From positions 62,001-126,000 of the forward strand of contig CANNFM010000007.1 in NCBI GenBank assembly GCA_947503835.1: a DNA stretch of 64,000 nt, given 5' to 3'. The translations under genes were made by a program, and so were the position numbers. This DNA is from an uncultured Aquimarina sp. GTDB taxonomy: Bacteria > Bacteroidota > Bacteroidia > Flavobacteriales > Flavobacteriaceae. Under the pieces are notes generated by a model. The model searched no databases. It was not told the origin of the DNA and worked only from the letters and a program-made list of their open reading frames with translations. Below, in pieces: positions 1 through 8,773 of the stretch (its first letter is position 1; each line of letters begins with the position of its first letter).

Positions 1-1631
1 AGAACCAGGAACAGTTTGCTAAAATTGTTCCTCGTGAGTATTGGAAAACCCCCGACGAGTTATACAGCCAAACCAAATCGATATCCACATTTATAAAAAC
101 CTTTTTTAAGGCAGGTAAATGGCACATAAATTTACTTTGGTTGGGAGCTATACTATTAATGATCCTTGTTGTACCTCGATTGTTAAACTATATCGTTACA
201 GTAACAAGATGGTCAGATATATCAATACCTTCAAATATTTGGTATATCATTTCTGTGGCTGGAGCTTTATATGTAAGAGGAGTTAAAACCTATAGGCAAT
301 TACGACCCATAGTCGCTTCTTTCTGGAATATCAAAAAAGAATATGAGTTAAAGAAAGAAGATGTCTTATTTAGATTTGCGCAACAAGAAAAAGCACTAAC
401 ATTAGAGATTGAACAAATCAAAAGTCAGATTATTGATATTAATCAACAGATCAATCAAACTACAGAACAAAGGGCTGAAATCGAATTTAGATTAAAAAAC
501 ACTTTATCTACAGAGGCATTGCATTCGTTTATAGAAAAGCGGTCTTCTAGCAAAGAGTATGAAAAACACTTGGGTCTGATCTCAATTATCAGAAAGGATT
601 TTGAAATTTTAAGCCACCTGTTTACTGATCATCATAAAGAACTCCAAAACGCAGAAGAAAATCTAGAAGCTGAGAAATTTAGAGAAAATTTTGAACGCCC
701 GTTAGAGCGAATTATCCTTTATATCGATGATCTTGATCGTTGTCCCGAAGAACGTGTAGTCGAAGTGCTCGAAGCGGTTAATTTATTGATGGCATATCCC
801 CTCTTTGTAGTGGTTGTAGGTGTTGATCCCCGCTGGGTAAAAAATGCATTAATTAAAAAGCATCAGATGCATTTTGTAGAGAGTATTCAAAGTACAGAGA
901 TGGAAATGATTGATCCGTCAAGCTACCTTGAAAAAATATTTCAGGTGCCTTTTAATCTAAAAGCTGCCGATGACGAAAGTGTAAAATATATGCTTAAAAA
1001 ACTGGCAGAAACTATTCCAATCCATGAAGAAGAACCCTCTACTATTGATGAACACCGAGAGCGGTTAAATGTTACGAATGATGAAATTATAAAAAATAAT
1101 GAAGAACCACCTATAGACAAACAAGAATCTAATACTATTGATAACCAGTCTATCACACCTGCTAATGAGGTTATAGAAACCAAAGAAACTATAGCTTCTC
1201 TAGAATTATCTGATCAGGAAATTGAAGTTTTGCAAGAAATGTCAATGATTATTGGCTCTAGCCCACGAGCAATTAAGCGATTTATAAATATCTATCGAAT
1301 CATCAAAGCCCACGAAGATTTTGGGTATAGAAATGAGGAAGATGTGGCAGAAATAAAAGCCGTGTTTCTATTGCTAGCCTTGCCCATTGGAAAATTTAAA
1401 AAACTAAACCCATGGTTTGAAGACTATATTGCTGATGCTTCTAGTGACTCTACTATAGCAGATTTTTATAAAAAGAAGGATCATCTGACGCTTGATATAG
1501 ATTATAAAGAATTAGGTACCGAATTTCGCGATGTATTATCTAACAGAATGAACGACGTATATAATCAAAAGGTCGAACTTCTACAACATCATTACCATTT
1601 CATCAAAAGATTTGCTTATAACGGAGATTAA
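1..1631 (+). CDS. KAP family P-loop NTPase, C-terminal part (5' end outside window)
   Basis: The reading frame is open from the first bases of the window, so the N-terminus, including the expected Walker A motif, lies upstream. Visible parts in order are two membrane segments (about nt 120-180 and 230-280), a long charged coiled coil (about nt 340-690), and a Walker B block at about nt 708-743 reading ILYIDDLDRC. That block is followed by the VNLLMAYPLFVVVVGVDPRW stretch typical of the KAP family. A low-complexity acidic linker (about nt 1020-1200) precedes a helical C-terminus containing SSPRAIKRFINIYR. KAP proteins are membrane-associated ATPases; some, such as plasmid PifA, exclude phages, but the role here is unknown. 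The stop overlaps the convergent YjdI-like gene by four bases. Confidence 0.85.
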   Translation, partial: NQEQFAKIVPREYWKTPDELYSQTKSISTFIKTFFKAGKWHINLLWLGAILLMILVVPRLLNYIVTVTRWSDISIPSNIWYIISVAGALYVRGVKTYRQLRPIVASFWNIKKEYELKKEDVLFRFAQQEKALTLEIEQIKSQIIDINQQINQTTEQRAEIEFRLKNTLSTEALHSFIEKRSSSKEYEKHLGLISIIRKDFEILSHLFTDHHKELQNAEENLEAEKFRENFERPLERIILYIDDLDRCPEERVVEVLEAVNLLMAYPLFVVVVGVDPRWVKNALIKKHQMHFVESIQSTEMEMIDPSSYLEKIFQVPFNLKAADDESVKYMLKKLAETIPIHEEEPSTIDEHRERLNVTNDEIIKNNEEPPIDKQESNTIDNQSITPANEVIETKETIASLELSDQEIEVLQEMSMIIGSSPRAIKRFINIYRIIKAHEDFGYRNEEDVAEIKAVFLLLALPIGKFKKLNPWFEDYIADASSDSTIADFYKKKDHLTLDIDYKELGTEFRDVLSNRMNDVYNQKVELLQHHYHFIKRFAYNGD

Positions 1632-1849
1632 TTTTTATAATAACTCAATGCTGCCGATGGACATTGATCTATCTGTTTGATCAGTGCTTCTGCGGATGCA
1701 TTTTCTGGTTGTATCCATGGTTTACCATTAGGATCATAAACATCTGGCAACGATTTTACGCAAATCCCTGCATGAATACATTTTCCAGGTTTCCATACCA
1801 CGGTGATCTCTCCGTTACTATATTCTTTTCTAATATCATTTGAAGCCAT
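1628..1849 (-). CDS. YjdI-like (4Fe-4S) mono-cluster protein
   Basis: A 73-residue protein of the YjdI / Fer4_19 family, small iron-sulfur proteins of unknown electron-transfer role. Visible ligand candidates are C24, C30 and C63 in the arrangement CIHAGIC ... DQCPSAAL, with the family's KPWIQP segment between them. Length matches the family. It starts at an ATG and is followed downstream, on the other strand, by the KAP gene with a four-base overlap of stops. The AhpD-like gene lies just upstream on the same strand (45-bp gap), so the two may be cotranscribed as a small redox unit; that is inference from spacing only. Confidence 0.85.
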   Translation of the reverse strand: MASNDIRKEYSNGEITVVWKPGKCIHAGICVKSLPDVYDPNGKPWIQPENASAEALIKQIDQCPSAALSYYKN

Positions 1850-1894
1850 ACTAGTATTATTTATGCATTATCATAATCAAAATTAACTTATGGT

Positions 1895-2473
1895 TTATGT
1901 GGTTTCTACTTTTGAAAGTGCAGCAACAAAATCCTCATCGATTGTAATCTTCGTAGCATCAGCTAAATGACTATAAAAAACTGCCATACCAGACATAGCA
2001 ATAACTTCTAAGATTTCTGCTTTAGAAAACCCTAATGCTTTTAAGTTTTCGAAATCTTCTTTACTAGACGTATTTGGATGTTTAGACAGTCGTACAGCAA
2101 AATCGATAGCCGCTTTATCTTTTGGATTATCAGAATCTGGTAATGTATGACTATTTACTAAAAACTCTATTTGCTCAGGTTTTGCACCCATACTAAAGCA
2201 AAATACCTGGTGTGCCGTTTCACAATAATTACATTTTTTTAAAGAGGATATTGCGATCATAATCATTTCTTTAAGTTTACGATCGAGTACACCACTACCT
2301 AAAATATATTTCATAGCAGGTACAATCCCTTGTAATGCGGTTGGATTATGGCCCCATATCTGAAAAAAGTGCGGTACAAAAGGAGCGCCAAGTTCAGTTT
2401 TAATGGTTTCATAAGTAGCTTCTAATTCTGGGGTAATAGTTGGGTTGTCAACAAGTGTACTGATAGTTTTCAT
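1895..2473 (-). CDS. Carboxymuconolactone decarboxylase / AhpD-like protein
   Basis: A 192-residue cytoplasmic protein with the alkylhydroperoxidase D-like signature: C81 and C84 in KKCNYCETAHQ, with H88 completing the CxxCxxxH active-site pattern. Members usually act as thiol-dependent peroxide-reducing or related redox enzymes; a true carboxymuconolactone decarboxylase lacks this redox CxxC. No signal peptide is seen. It is upstream of, and codirectional with, the YjdI-like iron-sulfur gene. The 265-bp region beyond its start (2474-2738) is AT-rich and divergent, presumably holding promoters for both directions. Confidence 0.85.
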   Translation of the reverse strand: MKTISTLVDNPTITPELEATYETIKTELGAPFVPHFFQIWGHNPTALQGIVPAMKYILGSGVLDRKLKEMIMIAISSLKKCNYCETAHQVFCFSMGAKPEQIEFLVNSHTLPDSDNPKDKAAIDFAVRLSKHPNTSSKEDFENLKALGFSKAEILEVIAMSGMAVFYSHLADATKITIDEDFVAALSKVETT

Positions 2474-2738
2474 AGCATATCCATTTAAGTTGGCTCTTTA
2501 TAAAGGTACTAAATGATTTGGTAGGACATAGCGAATAAAAATGGAAAATTTTTACGGTAAAAACCTTGTGTTGTGTGTTATTTAGGTCGACAAAGTTTCT
2601 AATAAACAAAGAACCCGTTATTTTAGCTTACTCTTATTGTAACTTAGCACTCCTAACAAATAGTAATACTAATTTTTAACAATATAGCATAGGTTAATAA
2701 TAGGATAATGTTATATTTAATACTCAAAAACCAACATC

Positions 2739-3614
2739 ATGTTACAACATAAAAACACACTTCTCATTTCATTTTTAGGTGCTTTGATAGCAGCATTTCT
2801 TACTTCTTGTCATACCGATACGAGTAAAGCAGATTTAAAAACTGCACTTACCTTCTACGCTTCTTTTGATCAGGGGGTTGATGCCGATTTTGCAGTGGGT
2901 GATAAGCATTTGTATACCGTTCCCAATCGTAAAGCCAGAGATTCTGCTCAAATAGGATTACACAAATCCGATATACGTATTACCAAGGATCAAGGACGTT
3001 ATGGCGATGGATTACTATTTACAGAGCGTAGCAAAGGATATATTTATTACCCAAGTAAGGATAATATTGCATACAATACTACCGACTGGAGCGGTGCTAT
3101 TTCTTTTTGGCTTAAACTAGATCCGGCTACCGATCTCGAACCTGGTTATTGCGATCCCATACAAATTACCGATGTAAGTTATAATGATGCTTCAATTTGG
3201 GTAGATTTCACCAAAGAAAACCCTAGAGATTTTAGATTAGGAGTGATTGGTGACCGTGCAGTATGGAACCCAAATCCTGAAGGACCAGATAACGAAAATC
3301 CAGTTTTTATGGAAAAACTAACAGGAGTTAAAAACCCTCCTTTTGGTAAGGATGAATGGACCCATATTGTAATCAACTTCTCAAACCTGAATACCAAAAA
3401 TGGTAAAGCTTCTTTATATATGAATGGTGAGCTAAAAGGCACCCGATCCGATATCACTACGCCCTTTACCTGGGATCTCGAGCTATCGAATATTTATCTG
3501 GGATTAGGATATATAGGTCTGATGGATGAACTTTCTATTTATAATCGAAGTTTAACCGATACTGAGATCACTACCTTATACAATCTAGAAAATGGAGTGC
3601 ATACGTTGTTGTAA
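2739..3614 (+). CDS. LamG/concanavalin-like lipoprotein
   Basis: A 291-residue predicted lipoprotein: a hydrophobic signal ends in the lipobox FLTSC (Cys24). The mature part is one beta-rich domain of the LamG / concanavalin A-like jelly-roll type, indicated by an early segment YASFDQGVDADF, the AISFWLKLDP strand, DEWTHIVINFS, ASLYMNGELKG and the closing GLMDELSIYNRSLTDTEI motif. Such domains bind carbohydrate or protein ligands at the cell surface; no catalytic motif is seen. The cyclase gene starts 13 bp downstream on the same strand, so the two probably form an operon, linking a surface binding protein and a cyclic-nucleotide enzyme by position. Confidence 0.8.
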   Translation: MLQHKNTLLISFLGALIAAFLTSCHTDTSKADLKTALTFYASFDQGVDADFAVGDKHLYTVPNRKARDSAQIGLHKSDIRITKDQGRYGDGLLFTERSKGYIYYPSKDNIAYNTTDWSGAISFWLKLDPATDLEPGYCDPIQITDVSYNDASIWVDFTKENPRDFRLGVIGDRAVWNPNPEGPDNENPVFMEKLTGVKNPPFGKDEWTHIVINFSNLNTKNGKASLYMNGELKGTRSDITTPFTWDLELSNIYLGLGYIGLMDELSIYNRSLTDTEITTLYNLENGVHTLL

Positions 3615-3627
3615 ATAATAACATTAC

Positions 3628-4710
3628 ATGAATCGAAATCTAAAAACATACCTACAACTCCTTTGGCAATCCGTTCTTTTTTGGTCTGTGGTAATGGGAT
3701 TATATTCGATATTCAGGTATTATGGCCTTGATGAAGAAATAGGATTTACCGTAATTGAAAAATATAGCGGAAATCAAGGAACCATTAGAGCTTTAATGGG
3801 CTTTACAAGTATTGGTGCTTTAATTGGGATTTTATACGCTACCATAGATTTCTTTTTCGAAAAATTTGCATCCAACAGATTGTTGTTGGTGTATGATTTA
3901 ATGATTAGGACCATCTTATATTTTACTACGACCATAGTGGTGTTTACTGTAGTTATGGAGTTGTTTTCTACGCTCTATGGCCTCAACCTGAATACAGACA
4001 GAGGTTGGTGGAAAGAAAACAAATCCTTTTGGGCAACGATTTTATACATTGTAATGGCTTCTTTTGTGTTTTCCTTTATAAAAATAGCCACCGAAAAGTT
4101 TGGAAAAGGTGTTTTTTTGAAGATGCTCATGGGTAAATACAAAAACCCACAAGAGGAGAAACGCATCTTTATGTTCTTAGACCTAAAAGATTCTACTACT
4201 ATTGCCGAGAATCTAGGACATTTTAAGTATAGCCAATTTATACAAGATTGTTTTTATGATCTTAATGAAGTAGTGCCCAAATATGATGCAGAAATCTATC
4301 AATATGTAGGTGACGAAGCTGTACTAAGCTGGCCGTATAAAAAAGGACTCGCTAACAATAACTGCATAGATTTGTTTTTTGCTTTTCAACAGAAAAAACA
4401 AAGTAAATTGCAATATTACCTTGATAAATACGGTATTATCCCTGAATTTAAAGCAGGCCTGCATGGTGGAGTCTTAATGGTAACCGAAGTAGGTGTTATT
4501 AAAAAAGAAATAGCCTATCATGGCGATGTGATTAATACTTCTGCCCGCATTCAGGCAGAATGTAATAAACACCATGTACTATTACTGATTTCAGAAAAGC
4601 TACTTAAAGACCTTCAGATCAGCACTTATCTATCTTCAAAATTTTTGGGCAGTGTGTTACTAAAAGGAAAGCAGGAAAAAGTAAATATTCATACAATAGA
4701 TATGGTGTAG
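3628..4710 (+). CDS. Membrane-anchored class III adenylate/guanylate cyclase
   Basis: A 360-residue protein with four predicted membrane helices in the first ~160 residues, followed by a class III nucleotide cyclase domain (about 180-355). The two metal-binding aspartates are visible as D185 in FLDLKDST and D229 in YVGDEAVLSW. The transition-state Asn/Arg pair falls in HGDVINTSARIQ. It should make cAMP or cGMP from ATP or GTP at the inner face of the membrane. Substrate choice cannot be settled by eye. It follows the LamG lipoprotein by 13 bp. No receptor-type sensor domain other than the membrane part is present. Confidence 0.87.
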   Translation: MNRNLKTYLQLLWQSVLFWSVVMGLYSIFRYYGLDEEIGFTVIEKYSGNQGTIRALMGFTSIGALIGILYATIDFFFEKFASNRLLLVYDLMIRTILYFTTTIVVFTVVMELFSTLYGLNLNTDRGWWKENKSFWATILYIVMASFVFSFIKIATEKFGKGVFLKMLMGKYKNPQEEKRIFMFLDLKDSTTIAENLGHFKYSQFIQDCFYDLNEVVPKYDAEIYQYVGDEAVLSWPYKKGLANNNCIDLFFAFQQKKQSKLQYYLDKYGIIPEFKAGLHGGVLMVTEVGVIKKEIAYHGDVINTSARIQAECNKHHVLLLISEKLLKDLQISTYLSSKFLGSVLLKGKQEKVNIHTIDMV

Positions 4711-4716
4711 TGTAGA

Positions 4717-4843
4717 CCTCACCCTTCGAGAACACTTTCGCCTTTTGATAGCCTTAGAATTCGAGAACCTCACTCTTCGGTGTCCCATTCTTTGAGAACT
4801 TCAGGGTTCGACATAACACTTTGGACTGAGGTTCTCTAAGTCC
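4717..4843. repeat. Dispersed palindromic intergenic repeat, copy 1
   Basis: Begins six bases after the cyclase stop codon. It contains cctcacccttcgag, a second degenerate copy (ttcgagaacctcactcttcgg) and a third with cttcagggttcgacataac, ending with ggactgaggttctctaagtcc, the reverse-oriented arm of the same element. It belongs to a family with core CTCACCCTTCGAGAACCTC, followed by AGGGTTCG, seen at six other places before 11.9 kb. It is clearly richer in G+C than the surrounding intergenic DNA. No open frame in it looks protein-coding. Confidence 0.75.
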
Positions 4844-4955
4844 TTTCTTTTACAAAATTAGTAATAAGATATTGACTTTCAAACCTATAATAATAACCTT
4901 CAAAAATTGTGAATATCTATTTGAGTAAGAAGTAATTCAGACTATCATTAAAATT

Positions 4956-4963
4956 TATATTTG
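4956..4963 (+). promoter_or_regulatory. Candidate flavobacterial -7 box (TATATTTG)
   Basis: Matches the Bacteroidetes -7 consensus TANNTTTG and lies 21 bp before the ATG of the DUF4494 gene. No TTG is found at the expected 17-19 bp upstream, so only half of the promoter consensus is visible. Confidence 0.35.
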
Positions 4964-4983
4964 CCTTCCTAAAATATTAAGAT

Positions 4984-5640
4984 ATGAGCGCAATTTGGTA
5001 TGAATGCAAGATAAAATATAGAAAAACAGATGATTCTGGAGTACAACGAATGGCTACAGAACCTTATTTGGTAGATGCAATATCGTATACCGAGGCCGAA
5101 AGCCGCATTAACGAAGAAATGTCGGCCTATATTAGTGAAGAATTTAAAATCACGAATATTAAGGTGGCAAATTATGCAGAAATTCATCCTTTTGAAAATT
5201 CTGATCGTTGGTTTAGATCCAAGGTATCTTTAATCGCTTATGATGAAGAAAGCGGTAAAGAACGTAAATCTAATATGTATTTATTGGTACAGGCCAATGA
5301 TGTCAAAGAAGCTTTTGACAACACTAACCAAATGATGAAAAATACCATGGGTGATTATACTATACCTGCTATCGCAGAATCACCGATTATGGATGTGTTT
5401 CCTTATTTCTCTGGTGAGGAAGGTGAATTGGGAAAATTAGAACGATTTAATACGCTGAAGGATTCTGTTCCTATTGAAGAAGAGAGAGTACAAGAATCAG
5501 AAGAAGTAGTATCTATAGAGCAATCAGAGGATACTCTTGAAAATGAAACTAATGAGGAATCTGAAGAATCCTTAGAAAGTTTTGGTGTTATAGAAGAAGG
5601 TACTGCTTTTGCAACGGCTACCTTCGAAGAAGAGGAGTAA
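4984..5640 (+). CDS. DUF4494 domain-containing protein
   Basis: A 218-residue cytoplasmic protein of the DUF4494 family, widespread in Bacteroidetes and of unknown function. The conserved N-terminal domain (about 1-140) has the recognisable opening WYECKIKYRKTDDSG, the EPYLVDAISYTEAE segment and DRWFRSKVSLIAYDEESGKE. The last ~75 residues are a Glu/Ser-rich acidic tail, which is probably disordered. No signal peptide or membrane segment is present. It is flanked on both sides by copies of the dispersed repeat and appears to be a single-gene unit. Confidence 0.85.
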   Translation: MSAIWYECKIKYRKTDDSGVQRMATEPYLVDAISYTEAESRINEEMSAYISEEFKITNIKVANYAEIHPFENSDRWFRSKVSLIAYDEESGKERKSNMYLLVQANDVKEAFDNTNQMMKNTMGDYTIPAIAESPIMDVFPYFSGEEGELGKLERFNTLKDSVPIEEERVQESEEVVSIEQSEDTLENETNEESEESLESFGVIEEGTAFATATFEEEE

Positions 5641-5670
5641 TTCTTCCTCATTTATTTCAGAATTTGATAA

Positions 5671-5727
5671 CCTCACCCTCCAGAATTATAATGCTATTAG
5701 GAGGTTGAGGTTTTCGAAGCCAAGGCT
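5671..5727. repeat. Dispersed palindromic intergenic repeat, degenerate copy 2
   Basis: Thirty bases after the DUF4494 stop. The left part is cctcaccctccagaa and the right part is aggttgaggttttcgaagcc, the inverted arm. This is the most diverged copy of the family in the window. Confidence 0.55.
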
Positions 5728-5938
5728 ACTTCATACCACTTTTCCATCCCATCTACTATCCATTACCGTTGTATTATTCTGCAGTGTACCATTTCATCAA
5801 CCCTAAGAATTCATTCATTATCTTCTAAATTAGGGGTATTTACCTGTTAAAAAAAGGGGGTTAACCAATTGTACTGTAGTCATAATGTATTATTTTTAGT
5901 AAACGGTAAGGTCACATTTCGGGTTAAAGAAAATTCTG

Positions 5939-7873
5939 ATGAGAACGACTACAACAAAAAATCATAAGGCTACACATTCAGATGCTTCTAAAGCATTCTT
6001 TAACAAGAGTGCAGGCGGAAGTTTTTTTTCTAAATCTAAAGAAGCCGAATCTCCTTTCTTTACCTCTTCAAAAATTCAAGCCAAGCTAAACATTGGGCAG
6101 TCCGGTGATAGATATGAGAAAGAAGCTGATGCTGTTGCAGAACAAGTTGTTAATCAACGTAACCCCTTAAATTCTTCTCCAGCTATAGTTCAAAAAAAAT
6201 GCGAAGGATGTGAAGAAAAAGATCAAATCCAGGAAAAGAAAGAGACAGATAATTTTATTCATAAAAAACCAATTTTTGAAAGTGTAGGAGAATCAAAAGA
6301 AGAAACCCTACAAGCCAAAACAACACATGATCATATACAATTAAGCCAGGATTTAGAAAGTAAACTCCAAAGTACAAACGGAAAAGGTAGTCCTTTATCT
6401 AAGGAAACCCGCGCTGAAATGGAAACAGGATTTGGTGCGAATTTTAACAATGTACGAATTCATACGGATAGCCAAGCTGCTCAAATGAACAAGGGTCTAG
6501 GGGCACGAGCCTTTACTCACGGAGCTGATATTTATTTTAATCAAGGGCAATTTAATAGTTCTAGCAAAGAAGGGAAAAAACTATTGGCTCATGAATTGAC
6601 GCATACGATACAGCAAGGTAGTGTGGCCACAAATCAACCAACAGTGATGAAATCCAATGGTCTTTCGGGTACAAATGTTATACAACGCAGTGATGCAGCT
6701 TATGAAGCCGGAGGTTTATCTAATGCTATTACTTCGGGTACAATGACTGCAGATGCTATTATGGGCACTACGGTTACTGCAGATAACTGCAGAGGCCTAT
6801 TTGGTTGTAATGTAGGATTTAACTTCTCTAAAGCCTATAAAGGAACTTATCCTTACGCAGCAGCCGGTAAAGATGTTAGAGGAATTTATGTAAAGATAGA
6901 GAGCGTATATGATCATAACATTTGTGGTAGCTGTGATCAAATTAGGTTAATACAAGTATTAAGATATTTCAAGAAGGGATCAACAGGTGAGATTATAACA
7001 GATGAACCCACTAATGATACCAGAAGAGAAAGGGCTGGATGGAGTGATCCAGATGCACCGTCAAGGGGATGGCATATAGATCAACTCTCTTCAGGTCCTA
7101 ATGTTACAAATCCATTTTATGATACAGACCCTGGGTTTGACTCCCAAATCGGTTCTCCTTCTCGACCAGCAATACTGTGGGATGCTCCAGGTCACTGGAC
7201 AGATATAAGAAATCATGGGAAAGAGTTTCAAACCTTCCTGGTTTGTGAAACAGCTACAGGAGATCGAAAAACCATTGCCGGAGTAAACTGGGGTTACTAT
7301 ATAAATAGTTCTGGAACGATTACTTTCCGTCCCGCTACGCCTATAGCCACTTGTGGTGCCTCACAAGAATTACAAGATGCTGCGACTCGCTGGGATGCTA
7401 TTGCCGGTAATCAAGCTACAGGGATTGATTTTTCTACAGAATCTCCTGTAGATCATGAAGGTACTCGCAGTATTCTTTGGTTTGACCATGACTCTATGAG
7501 CTTAAGAAACGACAGTACTATTAATTCTAATACTCATTATGCTATTGCCAATAAGAGAATTCGCCAACATATTTTGGCCACGATGCCTTACACCCAAATT
7601 ATTATTCATGGGTATGCAAGTCAAGATGGAGGTTCAAGATATAATATGGATTTATCAGAAAGAAGGGCAACTGTTGTTCGCGACCGATTAATCAGCGAAG
7701 GCATTCCTGCTCATATGATAATTATTCAAAAACATGGCGAAGACAGGACGTATTCGCCAGACGACCTTAATAGACGGGTAGAAATTGAAACCACTAGATT
7801 CTTGGGTCCAGTACTGCCACCCCACCTTCAACCTGGTGGAGGAATGTTAGGACCACTTGGGCCTGGACCATGA
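5939..7873 (+). CDS. DUF4157 (eCIS core) protein with C-terminal OmpA-like domain
   Basis: A 644-residue protein. Residues 20-44 form an aromatic motif (FFNK, GGSFFS, SPFFTSS) that is also present in the protein at 12035-12889. It is followed by SGDRYEKEADAVAEQV and a CEGCEEKD motif, both typical leaders of DUF4157 proteins. The DUF4157 domain spans about 150-230, contains NNVRIHTDSQAAQMN and ends in the metallopeptidase-like HELTHTIQQ. A Cys-containing middle region (about 245-490) is unrecognised. Residues ~510-625 are an OmpA-like peptidoglycan-binding domain (IIHGYASQDGG ... NMDLSERRA ... NRRVEIET). DUF4157 proteins are frequently cargo of extracellular contractile injection systems; none of the tube, sheath or baseplate genes is in this window. 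There is no Sec signal, in line with loading from the cytoplasm. Confidence 0.85.
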   Translation: MRTTTTKNHKATHSDASKAFFNKSAGGSFFSKSKEAESPFFTSSKIQAKLNIGQSGDRYEKEADAVAEQVVNQRNPLNSSPAIVQKKCEGCEEKDQIQEKKETDNFIHKKPIFESVGESKEETLQAKTTHDHIQLSQDLESKLQSTNGKGSPLSKETRAEMETGFGANFNNVRIHTDSQAAQMNKGLGARAFTHGADIYFNQGQFNSSSKEGKKLLAHELTHTIQQGSVATNQPTVMKSNGLSGTNVIQRSDAAYEAGGLSNAITSGTMTADAIMGTTVTADNCRGLFGCNVGFNFSKAYKGTYPYAAAGKDVRGIYVKIESVYDHNICGSCDQIRLIQVLRYFKKGSTGEIITDEPTNDTRRERAGWSDPDAPSRGWHIDQLSSGPNVTNPFYDTDPGFDSQIGSPSRPAILWDAPGHWTDIRNHGKEFQTFLVCETATGDRKTIAGVNWGYYINSSGTITFRPATPIATCGASQELQDAATRWDAIAGNQATGIDFSTESPVDHEGTRSILWFDHDSMSLRNDSTINSNTHYAIANKRIRQHILATMPYTQIIIHGYASQDGGSRYNMDLSERRATVVRDRLISEGIPAHMIIIQKHGEDRTYSPDDLNRRVEIETTRFLGPVLPPHLQPGGGMLGPLGPGP

Positions 7874-7900
7874 ATATAATTCATATAAAAAAGGCCCGAG

Positions 7901-8278
7901 ATGAAGTATTTTATAGTATTGCTAATTCCTCTTTTCCTGATTCAGGAAAGATGTGTAAATTCAAAAAAAATCATGGATTCAAATTTGATCGATCAATTAC
8001 ATAGCGCTATAAAAGCTAAGACTACCGTGTGTAATATTAATGATATAGTCGATATCAAACCTTTGATAAACACCTGTAATGAAAATGATCGTTTGATTCT
8101 ACAACGTGCAGACTTTGCTCCTGATCCAGGTGATCAAAATTCTTTTCTTGATATAAAAGAGGCATTAGATGTATCTTATTGGAAAGTAGAACATCCTACA
8201 GAGGCAAAAATAATTGGACTTTGTTGGTATGATGATGATTCTATCCAACTTTTTAAAGCTATTGTTTTACCGCCTTGA
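7901..8278 (+). CDS. Small exported hypothetical protein downstream of the DUF4157 gene
   Basis: A 125-residue protein with a short hydrophobic N-terminus (FIVLLIPLFLIQERC), which may be a signal peptide or a poor lipobox with Cys18. The remainder has two further Cys before the end region (VCNIND, NTCNEND) and the segment LQRADFAPDPGDQNSF. No family was recognised. It starts 27 bp after the DUF4157 stop and is certainly codirectional, so it is probably cotranscribed. An immunity or accessory role for the upstream protein is possible from position alone; nothing in its sequence proves it. Confidence 0.65.
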   Translation: MKYFIVLLIPLFLIQERCVNSKKIMDSNLIDQLHSAIKAKTTVCNINDIVDIKPLINTCNENDRLILQRADFAPDPGDQNSFLDIKEALDVSYWKVEHPTEAKIIGLCWYDDDSIQLFKAIVLPP

Positions 8279-8322
8279 TTAGGGGTTGTGGTACTATTGA
8301 TACTTCTTTTAAACGTCTGCTA

Positions 8323-8383
8323 CTTCACCCTTCGAGAGCCTCAGGGTTCGGATAATATTGGGCTTCGAGAGCCTCAGCCCACA
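8323..8383. repeat. Dispersed palindromic intergenic repeat, copy 3
   Basis: Contains cttcacccttcgagagcctcagggttcg followed by a second arm, ggcttcgagagcctcagcccac. It lies between the convergent ends of the small exported gene and the YchJ-like gene and abuts the stop codon of the latter at 8384. Confidence 0.7.
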
Positions 8384-8773
8384 TTATACTTCTCCGACAT
8401 AGACCCAATATCCTTGTTCTTTGGTGAACTTAGAATGTTCATGGATCATTTGCAGACCATCTTGATCATAATAAAATGCTTTAAATTCTACTGTCCCTTC
8501 AGTATCTTGTGATGTACCTTTAGCAGTGTGCAATACTTCTAGTTTTACCCATTGTACAGATTTTGCCCATCGTACTATCGATTTCTTTTCTTTAGACGAA
8601 GGTCTGGTGGTACTGTGATGGCTTTTCAACAAATAATCACCTTCAGCCAATACAAAAGCACTATACCGTGAGCGCATTAGGTCTTCGGCCGTAGCCGCAG
8701 TTGTGATATCCTGATGAATCTTACTGCAACAAGAGACGTACGATGCCGATCTTCCGCAATAGCAACTATTCAT
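8384..8773 (-). CDS. YchJ / UPF0225 family protein with SEC-C-like zinc motif
   Basis: A 129-residue protein that starts with the zinc-binding signature CYCGRSASYVSCC (C4, C6, C14, C15), followed by the YchJ-family segment AEDLMRSRYSAFVLAEGDYL and the W-rich beta sheet (WAKSVQWVKLEVL ... VEFKAFY). Function of the family is unknown. Its ATG overlaps the end of the upstream small basic protein gene by eight bases, indicating translational coupling. The stop codon borders a dispersed repeat. Confidence 0.85.
   Translation of the reverse strand: MNSCYCGRSASYVSCCSKIHQDITTAATAEDLMRSRYSAFVLAEGDYLLKSHHSTTRPSSKEKKSIVRWAKSVQWVKLEVLHTAKGTSQDTEGTVEFKAFYYDQDGLQMIHEHSKFTKEQGYWVYVGEV

Noticed and set aside
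5609..5806. Short plus-strand open frame
   Set aside because: It runs across a repeat copy and the tail of the DUF4494 gene; no protein-like composition.
5939..7873. Active zinc peptidase from the HELTH motif
   Set aside because: HExxH is a standard part of the DUF4157 domain and does not by itself show catalysis in this family.
8288..8512. Plus-strand open frame at 8288
   Set aside because: Begins beyond the stop of the 7901 gene, crosses a repeat and the YchJ gene in antisense.
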